A DNA stretch of 64,000 nucleotides from GCA-2689995 sp964529325. GTDB lineage: Bacteria; Fidelibacterota; Marinisomatia; SCGC-AAA003-L08; GCA-2689995. Shown here piece after piece: positions 9,174 to 18,414 of this stretch (its first letter is position 1; every line of letters begins with the position of its first letter). A model generated the notes under the pieces. The model worked only from the letters and a program-made list of their open reading frames with translations. It made no database searches and was not told the DNA's origin. Where the stretch lies: assembly GCA_964529325.1 (NCBI GenBank), contig CAZGWH010000003.1, positions 14,269-78,268 on the forward strand, in the 5' to 3' direction. Both the position numbers and the translations under genes were made by a program.

Positions 9174-9943
9174 TCATTTCGCCATTTAGGTTTTCTTTTT
9201 TCATTATAAGCTTTAAGTGCTTCCAGCCTATCTTTTGTTCCTAATGTTTCTAAATACGCATTTCTTTCAATTTCGAGCCCTATTTTTGAATTTTCTCTAA
9301 AACTATTATTTATTGATTTTTTAGCTGAATTTATTGCAATCGGCGCATTTTTTATTATTTCTCTCGCCAATAATATTGAATTATCTAATGGATTTTCTGC
9401 AATTTGATCAATTAATCCAATATCTAATGCTTTTTTCGAATTTATAATTTTTGCAGTATAAATATATCTTTTTGCATTTGCTAGTCCTATTATTTTAGGT
9501 AACCGAAAAGTTCCACCTGCACCAGGGATTATTCCTAAGCTTGTTTCAGGAAATCCGATTTTAATATTTTGAGATGCTATTCTAAAATCACAGCAAAGTG
9601 CTAATTCAGCACCGCCACCAAGCACAGCACCCTCAAGCGATGCAATTACAGGAATTGTCATATTATCAATTTTGTTAAATACATTATTTAAGTTATTTAA
9701 AAAATGAATTGTTTCTTGGTTAGTAAATTGACTTCGCTCTTTTAAATCAGCACCAGCACAAAAGTGTTTTAATTTACTTGAAATTACTAAACACCTTGCA
9801 CTGAGATCTTTAATAATTAAATTAATTGAAGAATTAAATTCTTGTAGAAATTGAATTGATATTGCATTCACTGGTGAATTATTAAAAGATAATATATATA
9901 TATTATCTTCAATTAATTCTAAATCGATAAGTTGATTTTCCAT
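9170..9943 (-). CDS. Enoyl-CoA hydratase/isomerase (crotonase) family
   Basis: 257 residues, normal crotonase length. The two oxyanion-hole loops are present: CAGADLKERS (62-71) and GAVLGGGAELALCCDF (105-120). Both glutamates used by true hydratases are present, Glu113 in the GGGAEL loop and Glu133 in FPETSLGIIPGAGGTFRL. This favours a hydratase rather than a bare isomerase. With a biotin-dependent carboxyltransferase and AtuA-like genes next door, a methylglutaconyl-CoA or isohexenylglutaconyl-CoA hydratase role is plausible (inference). It lies 5 nt after the short AtuA-type gene and overlaps the T9SS protein gene. Confidence 0.88.
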   Translation of the reverse strand: MENQLIDLELIEDNIYILSFNNSPVNAISIQFLQEFNSSINLIIKDLSARCLVISSKLKHFCAGADLKERSQFTNQETIHFLNNLNNVFNKIDNMTIPVIASLEGAVLGGGAELALCCDFRIASQNIKIGFPETSLGIIPGAGGTFRLPKIIGLANAKRYIYTAKIINSKKALDIGLIDQIAENPLDNSILLAREIIKNAPIAINSAKKSINNSFRENSKIGLEIERNAYLETLGTKDRLEALKAYNEKRKPKWRNE

Positions 9944-9948
9944 CTTGG

Positions 9949-10275
9949 CTATATTAAATGATTTGGAACATCTAATTTCAATAATAACATTGCCTGACCA
10001 TGTGTTTTTCCCTGTGCATCGTTTATTAAAGTTTCGGACCCGCCTCCACCCAAGCTATCACCTAAAATAAAATTTAATGCAAAAATATTATCTAATTCAT
10101 ATCTTATTACTTCACCTTTTGCAATTGATTTAAAATGGTTTTTTATTAATTCTACAGTTATATTTCGTTTTGCCCATTGATAAATATCATTATTTTTAAA
10201 TAATACTCCTACATTTGAGCTTGGTCCTTTATCTCCAGATCTTGCATTAGCTATTTGTTTTAATTCAATTAACAT
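9949..10275 (-). CDS. AtuA C-terminal-like small protein
   Basis: 108 residues matching the C-terminal ferredoxin-fold domain of acyclic terpene utilization protein AtuA: IANARSGDKGPSSNVGVLF at the start, and ALNFILGDSLGGGGSETL with the HGQAMLLL ending. In Pseudomonas AtuA the two parts are one protein of about 600 residues. Here this part is a separate gene 11 nt downstream of the large part. An AGGAG ribosome-binding site precedes the ATG. The role in the Atu pathway is poorly defined even in Pseudomonas. It probably forms a complex with the product of the preceding gene. Confidence 0.85.
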   Translation of the reverse strand: MLIELKQIANARSGDKGPSSNVGVLFKNNDIYQWAKRNITVELIKNHFKSIAKGEVIRYELDNIFALNFILGDSLGGGGSETLINDAQGKTHGQAMLLLKLDVPNHLI

Positions 10276-10286
10276 TATTATAACTC

Positions 10287-11645
10287 CTATGTTTTTACTA
10301 TACTAACAGTTGTTTTAATTAAGTTTTTAGGGATTAATGTCGGCCAATATGCAACAATTGGTTGAGCTTTTGGCCTCCCTCCAGAAAACCCTGTAATTCC
10401 AGGAGGTCCATTCGTAATAACTGGTGCTAATTCTTTACCAAATCGATTAACTTTTTCTTTATTTTTATCTTTAACTCCTAATCTTAAAACCACTTCATTT
10501 ATATTTTTTGAAATATTAACAATATCTTTATGGCATGAATTTACTCCTAAAAACTCAGTTTGTGTATCTTCATAAACACAATCAGCATTTTTAAGTCTTT
10601 CCCATATAATTTCTGCTGTTTTTTTTGCTTTTTCCATCGCATCGGGGCCTGAAATTGTTAATTGACCTGTAGCTTTATAGCCAGCAAAATAACTTATTGC
10701 AACTTTATATGTATCTGTTTCTTCCAATCCTTTAACATTGGAAATATGTACTCTATTATTGCCTAAATCCTCTAATTTGAAAGATGTAAAATCCACACAT
10801 ACATCAGGTGAAATATATTTTTTAGGATTCCCCATTTCATATAAGATTTGTTCACAAACCGTTTCTCTATTTACAAGCCCACCACTTTGATCTTGCTTTG
10901 TAATTATAAAATCGCCTGTAGAATTAATTTCAACAATAGGGTATCCAATATTAGCAAGGTCTGGCACTTTCCACCATTTTGAATAATTCCCACCCGTACA
11001 TTGAGCACCGCATTCAAGTACATGTCCTGCAAGTGTACCAGATGCCAATCTATTTATATTTTCTTTCACCCAACCAAATTCATAAATTGTTGGACCTAGA
11101 ACAAGTCCAGGATCAGATACTCTACCCGCAAGAACAATTTCAGCTCCTAATTCTAAAGCTTCAGCAATAGGAAAACTATTAATATATACATTTGCAGAAG
11201 TAACTTTTTCTCTTATTTGATCAAAACTTGCTCCTGTTTCTAAATTTTCAAAAGAAACCCCTTGAGAAATAAACTGATCAATTTCATCAAAAATATCATC
11301 ACCTTCAATAATGCCAATTTTTAATTTATGTCCCAATTTATTTGCGACCTGAACTAATTTTTGGCTACAACTTTTAGGGTTTACTCCTCCTGCATTTGAA
11401 ATAATTTTAACTGAATTTTCTTTTATTATATTTAAGGATAATTCAATCATTTCAACAAAATCATTTGCATAACCGGCGTCTGGATTCTTTAATTTTTGTC
11501 TTTGCATTATTGACAATGTAACTTCAGCGAGATAATCTAAAGTTAAATAATCAATATTCCCCTTTTTCAATAGTTGAATAGGGGCATCAATAGAATCTCC
11601 CCAAAAACCTTGACCATTTCCAATACGTGTTATTTTCGAAATCAT
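10287..11645 (-). CDS. AtuA-family protein, large part (DUF1446)
   Basis: 452 residues matching the DUF1446 domain of AtuA: RIGNGQGFWGDSIDAP at the N-terminus, LTLDYLAEVTLSIM, ISNAGGVNPKSC, IVLAGRVSDPGLVLGP, HVLECGAQCTGGNYS and TGPPGITGFSGGRP near the C-terminus. AtuA is required for growth on citronellol/geraniol in Pseudomonas, but its reaction is not established. The 4-nt ATGA overlap with the carboxyltransferase gene upstream implies coupled translation. The missing C-terminal domain is encoded by the next gene. A role in degradation of a branched acyl-CoA is inferred from the operon. Confidence 0.87.
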   Translation of the reverse strand: MISKITRIGNGQGFWGDSIDAPIQLLKKGNIDYLTLDYLAEVTLSIMQRQKLKNPDAGYANDFVEMIELSLNIIKENSVKIISNAGGVNPKSCSQKLVQVANKLGHKLKIGIIEGDDIFDEIDQFISQGVSFENLETGASFDQIREKVTSANVYINSFPIAEALELGAEIVLAGRVSDPGLVLGPTIYEFGWVKENINRLASGTLAGHVLECGAQCTGGNYSKWWKVPDLANIGYPIVEINSTGDFIITKQDQSGGLVNRETVCEQILYEMGNPKKYISPDVCVDFTSFKLEDLGNNRVHISNVKGLEETDTYKVAISYFAGYKATGQLTISGPDAMEKAKKTAEIIWERLKNADCVYEDTQTEFLGVNSCHKDIVNISKNINEVVLRLGVKDKNKEKVNRFGKELAPVITNGPPGITGFSGGRPKAQPIVAYWPTLIPKNLIKTTVSIVKT

Positions 11646-13315
11646 ACTTGTAATACTCCAAATTTAGGTTCAGGAAATTTAGTTTGATGACTAACAATTT
11701 CCAACGATTTAATTAATGTTTTTCTTGTTTCTTCTGGAGCTATAATCTCATCCACCCACATTCGTGCTGCTCCATATTTTATATCTCCTTGTTTATCATA
11801 GCGATCTTTAATTTCATTATATAATTTTGTTTTTTTTTCTTCACTTATATCCCCCATTTTTGACAATTTAATTTGTAATAATGTTTTTGCAGCTTGACTT
11901 CCACCCATTACTGCAATTCTAGCTGAAGTCCAAGCAAACATAAAGCGAGGATTATAAGCTCTTCCTGACATCGCATAATTACCTGCACCATAAGATCCTC
12001 CAATAACAATTGTTATTTTAGGAACAATAGAATTAGAAACTGCATTTACTAATTTTGCTCCATCCTTTGCAATCCCCCCCCATTCTGAGTCCTTTCCAAC
12101 CATAAACCCATTTACATCATGAATAAATATGAGTGGTATTCTATCTTGATTACAGTTCATAACAAATCTTGCCGTTTTATCTGCTGAATCAGAATAAATT
12201 ACACCGCCCATTTGTAATTCTCCAGATTCTGTTTTTTGAATTTTTCGCTGGTTTGCAATAATTCCTACATTATACCCACCGATTTTAGCATTCCCACAAA
12301 TAATAGTTTTTCCATAGGATGCTTTAAATTCATCGAATTGGCTATTGTCAAGAATTCGAGCAAGAATTTCTTTTATATCATATTGTCCTGGGTTTTCAGG
12401 ATTAAAGAAACCTTTTAATTCATTTATTTCAAATTTAGGCTCTTTAAATTCATTCGCAACAAATGCTCTACTGTCTGAGAAATTTATATAACTTAGTATC
12501 GATTTTATTCTATTTAAAGCACTAATATCATCCTTTTCATGATAATCAGTTGTACCACTTATTGAGCTATGTGTATTTGCTCCTCCTAATGTTTCTTGAT
12601 CAATTTCTTGACCAATTGCAGCTTTTACTAATGCTGGACCCGCTAAAAACATACTAGCACCTTCAACTATAATATATTTGTCACACATAACCGGCAAATA
12701 TGCCCCGCCAGCAACACAGGGTCCCATCACTGAAGCTATTTGAGTTATTCCCATTGCAGACATTCTTGCATTATTATAAAATATTCTTCCAAAATGATTT
12801 TCATCTGGAAAGACTTGCTCTTGAAAGGGTAAAAATACACCTGCACTATCAACAAGATAAATTATAGGAATATTATTTTCTAATGCAATTTGTTGTGCTC
12901 GTAATGTTTTTTTTAAACTAATTTCAAAATATGCTCCTGCTTTTACAGTTGCATCATTTGCAACAATAACAGCTTGCCTCCCATCAATTAATCCAATGCC
13001 AATAATAACACCTGCAGACGGAGGTGAACCAACTTCATTATACATTTCCCATGCTGCAAAAATACCTAATTCTAAAAATTCGGAGTTATTATCGATTAAA
13101 TAATCAACTCGCTCTCTTGCTGTCATTCGACCTTTTGTATGCTGTCTTTCTATTGCTTTTTCACCACCACCTAATTTAATTATTTTCTGATGATTTCTAA
13201 ACTCTAAATTCAATTTATTAAAATTAGAATAATATTCATTGAATTTTTCTTGATTAAGCTCGGATATATTTGTTCCAATATTAGCCAATTTCTTCCCAAA
13301 CCCCCATTTTTTCAT
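11642..13315 (-). CDS. Acyl-CoA carboxylase, carboxyltransferase (beta) subunit
   Basis: 557 residues, the length of PccB/MccB/AtuC-type carboxyltransferases. It carries GGGEKAIERQHTKGRMTARE, the first CT half with PIIYLVDSAGVFLPFQ and GPCVAGGAYLPVMCDKYI, FLAGPALVKAAIGQ, and a second half with IPLIFIHDVNGFMVG, GGSYGAGNYAMSGRA and GGSQAAKTLL. It transfers CO2 from carboxybiotin to an acyl-CoA. The MccB-like sequence and AtuA neighbours favour a 3-methylcrotonyl- or geranyl-type acyl-CoA. The biotin carboxylase and carrier subunits are not in the window. ATG 13315 overlaps accA by 35 nt; TTG 13288, preceded by GGGAAG, would cut the overlap to 8 nt and is a good alternative. Confidence 0.92.
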   Translation of the reverse strand: MKKWGFGKKLANIGTNISELNQEKFNEYYSNFNKLNLEFRNHQKIIKLGGGEKAIERQHTKGRMTARERVDYLIDNNSEFLELGIFAAWEMYNEVGSPPSAGVIIGIGLIDGRQAVIVANDATVKAGAYFEISLKKTLRAQQIALENNIPIIYLVDSAGVFLPFQEQVFPDENHFGRIFYNNARMSAMGITQIASVMGPCVAGGAYLPVMCDKYIIVEGASMFLAGPALVKAAIGQEIDQETLGGANTHSSISGTTDYHEKDDISALNRIKSILSYINFSDSRAFVANEFKEPKFEINELKGFFNPENPGQYDIKEILARILDNSQFDEFKASYGKTIICGNAKIGGYNVGIIANQRKIQKTESGELQMGGVIYSDSADKTARFVMNCNQDRIPLIFIHDVNGFMVGKDSEWGGIAKDGAKLVNAVSNSIVPKITIVIGGSYGAGNYAMSGRAYNPRFMFAWTSARIAVMGGSQAAKTLLQIKLSKMGDISEEKKTKLYNEIKDRYDKQGDIKYGAARMWVDEIIAPEETRKTLIKSLEIVSHQTKFPEPKFGVLQV

Positions 13316-14243
13316 ATTTTTCTATTCTATTATGAATTAATTCTTCAATTGATAATTGAGATAATTCTTCAATTGTCGATAAAATATAATTTTTAACATT
13401 TAAAACAATTTCATCAAAGTCATGGTGAGCTCCACCCAATGGCTCTTTGATAATATTATCACAAATACCTAATTCTTTTAAATCCTGTGCCGTAACTTTC
13501 ATCGCGTCCGCCGCTTGTTCTGCCCTTGAGGAGTCTCTAAATAATATCGAAGCACATCCTTCAGGGGAAATAACAGAATACCATGTATTTTCAAGACAAA
13601 CAATTTTATCTGTAACTCCAATTCCTAAAGCACCCCCAGATGCACCTTCACCAATAACAATGCTAATTGTCGGTACTTTCAACATTGACATTTCAAATAA
13701 ATTTTTCGCGATAGCTTCAGCTTGCCCTCGTTCTTCTGCTCCCAATCCTGGATATGCACCTATCGTATCAATAAATGTTATAATAGGAATATTAAATTTT
13801 TCAGCTAATTTCATAATTCGTAATGCTTTTCGATATCCTTCTGGTCTTGGCATTCCAAAGTTTCTATACAATTTATCTTTTGTAGTTTTTCCTTTTTCCT
13901 GAGCAATAATCATAATATTTTGATTATTTATTTTTGCCATGCCTGCAATAATAGCCTTGTCATCTGAATAATATCTATCACCATATATTTCTATCCATTC
14001 ATTTGAAATTGCATTAATAAAATCTGATGAATGTGGTCTCTTGGGATGCCTTGCTAATTGAACTCTTTCCCATCTAGATAAATTTAAATAAATAGTTTTT
14101 TTCAAATTTTCAAATTTTAAATTTAATTGTTCAATTTGTGACGATATATCCATTCCTGTCTTAATAGATGTACTTTTTAAAGTTTCTATTTTATCTTCTA
14201 AATCTTTTAGAGGAGCTTCGAAATCTAATAAATATTTTGTCAT
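13281..14243 (-). CDS. accA: Acetyl-CoA carboxylase carboxyltransferase subunit alpha
   Basis: 320 residues, full length for AccA. The N-terminal helix LDFEAPLKDLEDKIETL, the VQLARHPKRPHSSDFI signature, YGDRYYSDDKAIIAG, the CoA-site segments FGMPRPEGYRKALR and DTIGAYPGLGAEERGQAEAI, and the GEGASGGALGIG oxyanion loop are all present. With AccD it carboxylates acetyl-CoA in fatty acid synthesis. AccD is not in the window, and the gene is instead followed by a PccB-type subunit. It starts one nucleotide before the GT2 fusion gene ends upstream (14244), so it may be co-transcribed with the polysaccharide genes. Confidence 0.94.
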   Translation of the reverse strand: MTKYLLDFEAPLKDLEDKIETLKSTSIKTGMDISSQIEQLNLKFENLKKTIYLNLSRWERVQLARHPKRPHSSDFINAISNEWIEIYGDRYYSDDKAIIAGMAKINNQNIMIIAQEKGKTTKDKLYRNFGMPRPEGYRKALRIMKLAEKFNIPIITFIDTIGAYPGLGAEERGQAEAIAKNLFEMSMLKVPTISIVIGEGASGGALGIGVTDKIVCLENTWYSVISPEGCASILFRDSSRAEQAADAMKVTAQDLKELGICDNIIKEPLGGAHHDFDEIVLNVKNYILSTIEELSQLSIEELIHNRIEKYEKMGVWEEIG

Positions 14244-16304
14244 TTAAATTTTCAACATTGATTTTAATATAATTTCTAAATCAAATAATAATGATTGATT
14301 TTGTATGTAATATTCATCAAAGAGATTTAAATCTCTTTTTTTATTTGGAGATTTAATTTGCCCTAATCCAGTTAACCCTGGTTTAAACATTAAATTTGGA
14401 TTAATAAACTCCGTGCTAATTTGCCTGCAACCAACAAAACTTAAATCACCTTTTAATATTGAATATAAAGTAGGGATATTACGAATAAGAGAAATTGAAG
14501 AATTAAAATATTTTAGGTTCAAATGAGTATTTCTATCGCCCCAAATTGACTTTAAATTTAATGGGTAAAAAAGAAATAACATAAACTGTAAAGGAAGAGT
14601 TATAATTATTAGAGTAAATGAAAAGAGAATATCAAATACTCTTTTAGATTTTAAATTAAAAGCTTCAAATAGAGGGATATCTAAATCAATTAATTTTATC
14701 AATCCTAGCTCTGTTGTTATTCCCTTACCAATTAACATATTCTCGTTTAAAGAAACATATTTTATAGAAACATTTAATCCCTTGATAGATTTAAATAAAT
14801 TAATTAAGAAATTTCCAGAATATATTTTTTCAGGAATTATTATTTCATTAATATTGTGTTTCTGAATTATTTCTATTAAATCCTCTTCTCTACCAATAAT
14901 TTTAATATCGTTTTTAGAATTGTTTTTATCTAAGCCAAAATCAATATATCCAATCAAATTAAAATCAATTGATGGGCTATTAATAAGTAATTCTCCAATT
15001 AATTGAGAGTCTTTCCCTATACCGATTACAGCAATATTTCGTGTGAATAATGGTGAGTTTTGGGAAAAATGAGTTCGTCCATTTTTATATAATAAAATTG
15101 CAATCACTCGCCATGCAGGAATAAATATTCCGCATATAAGCGATGATAGGATTAATACTACTCTTGAATATGCAATAATTGAAATATAATAAACAAAAAC
15201 GGTAGTTATAAAAAAAGTTATTAAACATACTGCAAAAGAGCGACCATATGATGTTAATCTTTTTGAATATATTTTAAATTTTAAAGCTGTAATAAACCAA
15301 ACGATAAAATAGCAAAATATTAGTGGAAAATGTTTTATTAATAATGAAAAATCAAATTGTATGTTATAATTCAAAAAATACCATGTATATATTGAAAACA
15401 AAAATGAATTCATAATAATTATTGTATCTAATGTTAACGATATTAATTTTAAACTATTTTTCTGAATGTATGAATTTAATAAATGTATTTTTATACCAAC
15501 TCTAATAAATAACCATGAAATCGTCCAAAATTTAAATTTATGGCTATGTTTTTTAAAAAATAAGGTCATTGATTTATGAAATATACTTATAGTATTAAAT
15601 GGTGCATATTTGTGGCTTTCACCTTTATAATGAATTATTATTGCCTTAGGGATAAATAAAATTTTATATCCAGCATCTTTCACTCTTGTGCAAAAATCAG
15701 TATCTTCAAAATATAAGAAAAATGATTCATCAAACCCTTCCATTTGCTGATATATTTTTTTATGAAACATCATACATGAACCACTAACTGCATCCACTTC
15801 AGTAATTTCATTTTCATTACTAAATGTTTTATTATATTTACCAAAAATCTTAGATTTAGGAAATAATTTATCTAGCCCCAGTAGTTTTGAAAATCCAATT
15901 AATAAAGTAGGAAAGGACCTTTTTGAAGCAAGCTGTAATGAGCCATCGGGATTAACAACTTTCGCACCAACAATTCCAGTATTATTGTTATTTACTAAGT
16001 ACTTATGAAGAATAGCTAATGTTCTATTTTCAACTAATGCATCTGGGTTTAATAAGCAAATAAAATCTCCGTTTGCAATTTCAACACCTTGATTTACTGC
16101 TTTAGAAAATCCATAATTTTGTTTATTTTTTAATAAAGTGATTTCTTTAAATTCATTCTCTATCATTTCAGCAGAATGATCAAAAGAGTCATTATCAACT
16201 ATAATAATTTCAAAAGGAATACTAATTTTAGAATTATAAATAGATTTAAGACATTGTCTTAAATATGATTTCACATTATAACTTATAATAATTATACTAA
16301 GCAT
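14244..16304 (-). CDS. GT2 glycosyltransferase fused to a degenerate polyprenyl-phosphate sugar transferase
   Basis: 686 residues in three parts. Residues 1 to about 235 are a GT2 enzyme of rhamnosyltransferase type (IIIISYNVKSYLRQCLKSI, VDNDSFDHS, LNPDALVEN, GSCMMFHKK, FFLYFEDTDFC). About five membrane segments follow (roughly 275-400), then a Rossmann-like domain beginning NIAVIGIGKDSQLIGELL, as in WbaP/CpsE-type initiating transferases. The C-terminus starts as a sugar transferase (KRVFDILFSFTLII) and ends with YSILKGDLSFVG and FKPGLTGLGQI. The middle segment, with the KFRSM-like motif and catalytic Asp-Glu dyad, is missing, so this part may be inactive. The ATG overlaps the stop of the upstream gene (TAATG). 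Confidence 0.85.
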   Translation of the reverse strand: MLSIIIISYNVKSYLRQCLKSIYNSKISIPFEIIIVDNDSFDHSAEMIENEFKEITLLKNKQNYGFSKAVNQGVEIANGDFICLLNPDALVENRTLAILHKYLVNNNNTGIVGAKVVNPDGSLQLASKRSFPTLLIGFSKLLGLDKLFPKSKIFGKYNKTFSNENEITEVDAVSGSCMMFHKKIYQQMEGFDESFFLYFEDTDFCTRVKDAGYKILFIPKAIIIHYKGESHKYAPFNTISIFHKSMTLFFKKHSHKFKFWTISWLFIRVGIKIHLLNSYIQKNSLKLISLTLDTIIIMNSFLFSIYTWYFLNYNIQFDFSLLIKHFPLIFCYFIVWFITALKFKIYSKRLTSYGRSFAVCLITFFITTVFVYYISIIAYSRVVLILSSLICGIFIPAWRVIAILLYKNGRTHFSQNSPLFTRNIAVIGIGKDSQLIGELLINSPSIDFNLIGYIDFGLDKNNSKNDIKIIGREEDLIEIIQKHNINEIIIPEKIYSGNFLINLFKSIKGLNVSIKYVSLNENMLIGKGITTELGLIKLIDLDIPLFEAFNLKSKRVFDILFSFTLIIITLPLQFMLFLFYPLNLKSIWGDRNTHLNLKYFNSSISLIRNIPTLYSILKGDLSFVGCRQISTEFINPNLMFKPGLTGLGQIKSPNKKRDLNLFDEYYIQNQSLLFDLEIILKSMLKI

Positions 16305-17023
16305 TACTTTATTCTAAATAATCCTTGAAAACTTAATTTTATCACAACCCAAGCTGCTTCATAAATAATTTTTTTAGTCATTTTAGATTTCCCAACAGTT
16401 CTATCAACAAAAATAATTGGAATTTCTTTTAATGAATACCCATTTCTTAAAGATTTTGTATTCATTTCAATTTGAAAAGAATATCCCTCCGATTTAATTG
16501 ATGATAAATTGATTGATTTTAACACTTTAGAATTAAAACATTTAAAACCGCCAGTGGCATCAATTATTGGTAATCGAATAACAGTCTTCGCATATAAATT
16601 TGCAAAATACGACAATAGCAATCTTCTCATAGGCCAATTAACAACATTAACTCCATTGACATAGCGACTTCCAATAACAACATCTGACCGCTCAGATTCA
16701 TCAAGTAAGCGAGGAATATCTGTAGGGTTATGTGATAAATCGGCATCCATTTGAATAATTTTATCATAATTATTATCTAATGCCCATTTAAATCCTGTAC
16801 AATAAGCAGTACCTAATCCTAATTTCCCCTCTCTTTGAATTAAATGGAGATTGGAATTCGTTTCCATATTTTTTCTTACAATATCTCCAGTTCCATCTGG
16901 AGAGTTATCATCAATTATTAAAATATCATAATCCGAATTTACTGCCCATATTTGACTTAGTAACTCCAAAATATTATCTTTTTCATTGTAAGTTGGTGAT
17001 ACTATTAATGTTTTTTTATTCAT
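16304..17023 (-). CDS. Polyprenol monophosphomannose synthase-like glycosyltransferase (GT2)
   Basis: 239 residues without membrane helices, matching the soluble bacterial dolichol-phosphate mannosyltransferase group: LIVSPTYNEKDNI, LIIDDNSPDGTGDIV, GLGTAYCTGFKWAL, the metal-binding DAD at 93-95 in QMDADLSHNP, and DATGGFKCFNSKVL with GYSFQIEM. The family moves mannose (or glucose) from a GDP or UDP donor to a polyprenyl phosphate carrier, which later feeds GT-C enzymes at the periplasmic face. It overlaps rmlD by 8 nt upstream and the GT2 fusion gene by 1 nt downstream. The sugar specificity is not certain. Confidence 0.87.
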   Translation of the reverse strand: MNKKTLIVSPTYNEKDNILELLSQIWAVNSDYDILIIDDNSPDGTGDIVRKNMETNSNLHLIQREGKLGLGTAYCTGFKWALDNNYDKIIQMDADLSHNPTDIPRLLDESERSDVVIGSRYVNGVNVVNWPMRRLLLSYFANLYAKTVIRLPIIDATGGFKCFNSKVLKSINLSSIKSEGYSFQIEMNTKSLRNGYSLKEIPIIFVDRTVGKSKMTKKIIYEAAWVVIKLSFQGLFRIK

Positions 17024-17909
17024 TTATCAGTCGTTTTAATTGATTTAAACTATAGTCTAAAGTATAAATATGAGCTCCAATTTCATTAGATATCTTGCTC
17101 ACATCTAAGTTTGTTTTTTTGGGTCTAACCGGAATTTGATTAAGATTTTCAGATTTAATTGGGTGAATCAACGAAGAATCAAAATCAAATATTTCGGCAA
17201 TTAATTTTGCAAAATCAAATCGAGATATCAAATCGTCACTACCATAATGATATATTCCTCTTGCTTTCATAATTATACATTGTCTAATTGCTTGTGAAAA
17301 TGCAGTAGTCCAAGTTGGATTTGATATTTGGTCTATAACTACATTTATTTTGTTCTGTTTCCTTAAATTTTGAAAAACCCATGATACAAAACTTGCACTA
17401 GAATTAATATCATTACCAAAAAGTACATTCGGTCTAAGAATTAAATACTGTTTATTTGATCCTCTTAATATATTTTCTGCTTCTAATTTAGTTTTTCCGT
17501 AATATGTTTTTGGATAGGTTGGATTTTTTTCTGAATACCAACCTGAAACCCCATCAAATACATAATCTGTTGATATTTGAATAAATAGAGTTTCATTTTT
17601 CATTACGCTTAATAAATTTTTAACTCCATTTACATTTATATCGACAGCTTTTTCTTTTTCAACTTCACAACAATTCACATCTGTAAAAGCGGCCGTATTT
17701 ATTATTATATTAGGATTTATTTCATCGCAAATATATTTTAATTCCGACTTATTTGTAATATCAAGTTTAATTTCATTATTATTAAATAAACTAGGGTTAG
17801 ATATATTCTTATAAATTGCTGGAACTACATTATAAAAAGGGCTAAGCTCTAAATAGATTGATCTACCCAATTGTCCATTTGCTCCTGTTAAAAGGATTGT
17901 TTTAGACAT
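17016..17909 (-). CDS. rfbD: dTDP-4-dehydrorhamnose reductase
   Basis: 297 residues of the extended short-chain dehydrogenase fold: LLTGANGQLG (7-15) for the cofactor, NTAAFTDVNCCEVEKEKA, the STDYVFDG segment (113-120) and the catalytic YGKTK (Tyr137, Lys141), then the typical PNVLFG, NPTWTTAF and GIYHYGS. It performs the last step of dTDP-L-rhamnose synthesis, reduction of dTDP-4-keto-L-rhamnose. The other three genes, rmlB, rmlA and rmlC, are about 40 kb away at 56-58 kb. Its start overlaps the purE stop by 1 nt (TAATG at 17911-17907). Confidence 0.9.
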   Translation of the reverse strand: MSKTILLTGANGQLGRSIYLELSPFYNVVPAIYKNISNPSLFNNNEIKLDITNKSELKYICDEINPNIIINTAAFTDVNCCEVEKEKAVDINVNGVKNLLSVMKNETLFIQISTDYVFDGVSGWYSEKNPTYPKTYYGKTKLEAENILRGSNKQYLILRPNVLFGNDINSSASFVSWVFQNLRKQNKINVVIDQISNPTWTTAFSQAIRQCIIMKARGIYHYGSDDLISRFDFAKLIAEIFDFDSSLIHPIKSENLNQIPVRPKKTNLDVSKISNEIGAHIYTLDYSLNQLKRLINE

Positions 17910-18370
17910 TAATCAATCTTACATCCATTTGATTTAAATAAATCTAATTTTTCAGCTAAAGCATCATTTTCGAGTGAAAATATTTCAGCACAAAGAATTG
18001 CTGCATTTATTGCTCCAGCTTTTCCTACAGCTACTGTTGCGACGGGTACGCCTTTGGGCATCTGTACTGTTGCAAGTAATGCATCCATTCCATTAGAAAT
18101 ACCACCAGGCATTGGTATTCCTATTACAGGCAAGGATGAATGTGCTTTAATTGCCCCGGCTAGATGTGCGGCCATACCAGCAGCACCAATCAAACAACCA
18201 TATCCATTTTTTCTGGCAGTTTTTGAAAACTCACTAACCTCCTTGGGGTTTCTATGGGCAGATAATACATGTAATTCCCATTCGATTTCAAAAAAATTGA
18301 AATATGGCTCTGAAGCCATTACTGTATCTTTATCGGATGTACTTCCTATTAATACTGCTACTTTTTTCAT
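17909..18370 (-). CDS. purE: N5-carboxyaminoimidazole ribonucleotide mutase
   Basis: 153 residues, class I PurE length. VAVLIGSTSDKDTV, VLSAHRNPKEVSEF, CLIGAAGMAAHLAG, PVIGIPMPGGISNGMDALLATVQMP split over the active-site loop, and GKAGAINAAILCAEIF are all family motifs. It converts N5-CAIR to CAIR in purine synthesis. The usual Trp after GSxSD is replaced by Lys (GSTSDKD), which is seen in parts of the family. A GGAG ribosome-binding site lies about 9 nt before the ATG. It heads a unit with rmlD; purL lies elsewhere in the window (26852). Confidence 0.95.
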   Translation of the reverse strand: MKKVAVLIGSTSDKDTVMASEPYFNFFEIEWELHVLSAHRNPKEVSEFSKTARKNGYGCLIGAAGMAAHLAGAIKAHSSLPVIGIPMPGGISNGMDALLATVQMPKGVPVATVAVGKAGAINAAILCAEIFSLENDALAEKLDLFKSNGCKID

Positions 18371-18414
18371 ATAATTACTCCTATTTTAATTTATTAATGA
18401 ATAATTGTAAATAT

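Noticed and set aside
13447..13902. 151-codon open frame on the plus strand opposite accA
   Set aside because: It is antisense to a well-conserved accA frame, has no family features and is a typical shadow frame.
18054..18374. 106-codon plus-strand frame opposite purE
   Set aside because: Antisense to a complete purE with all motifs.
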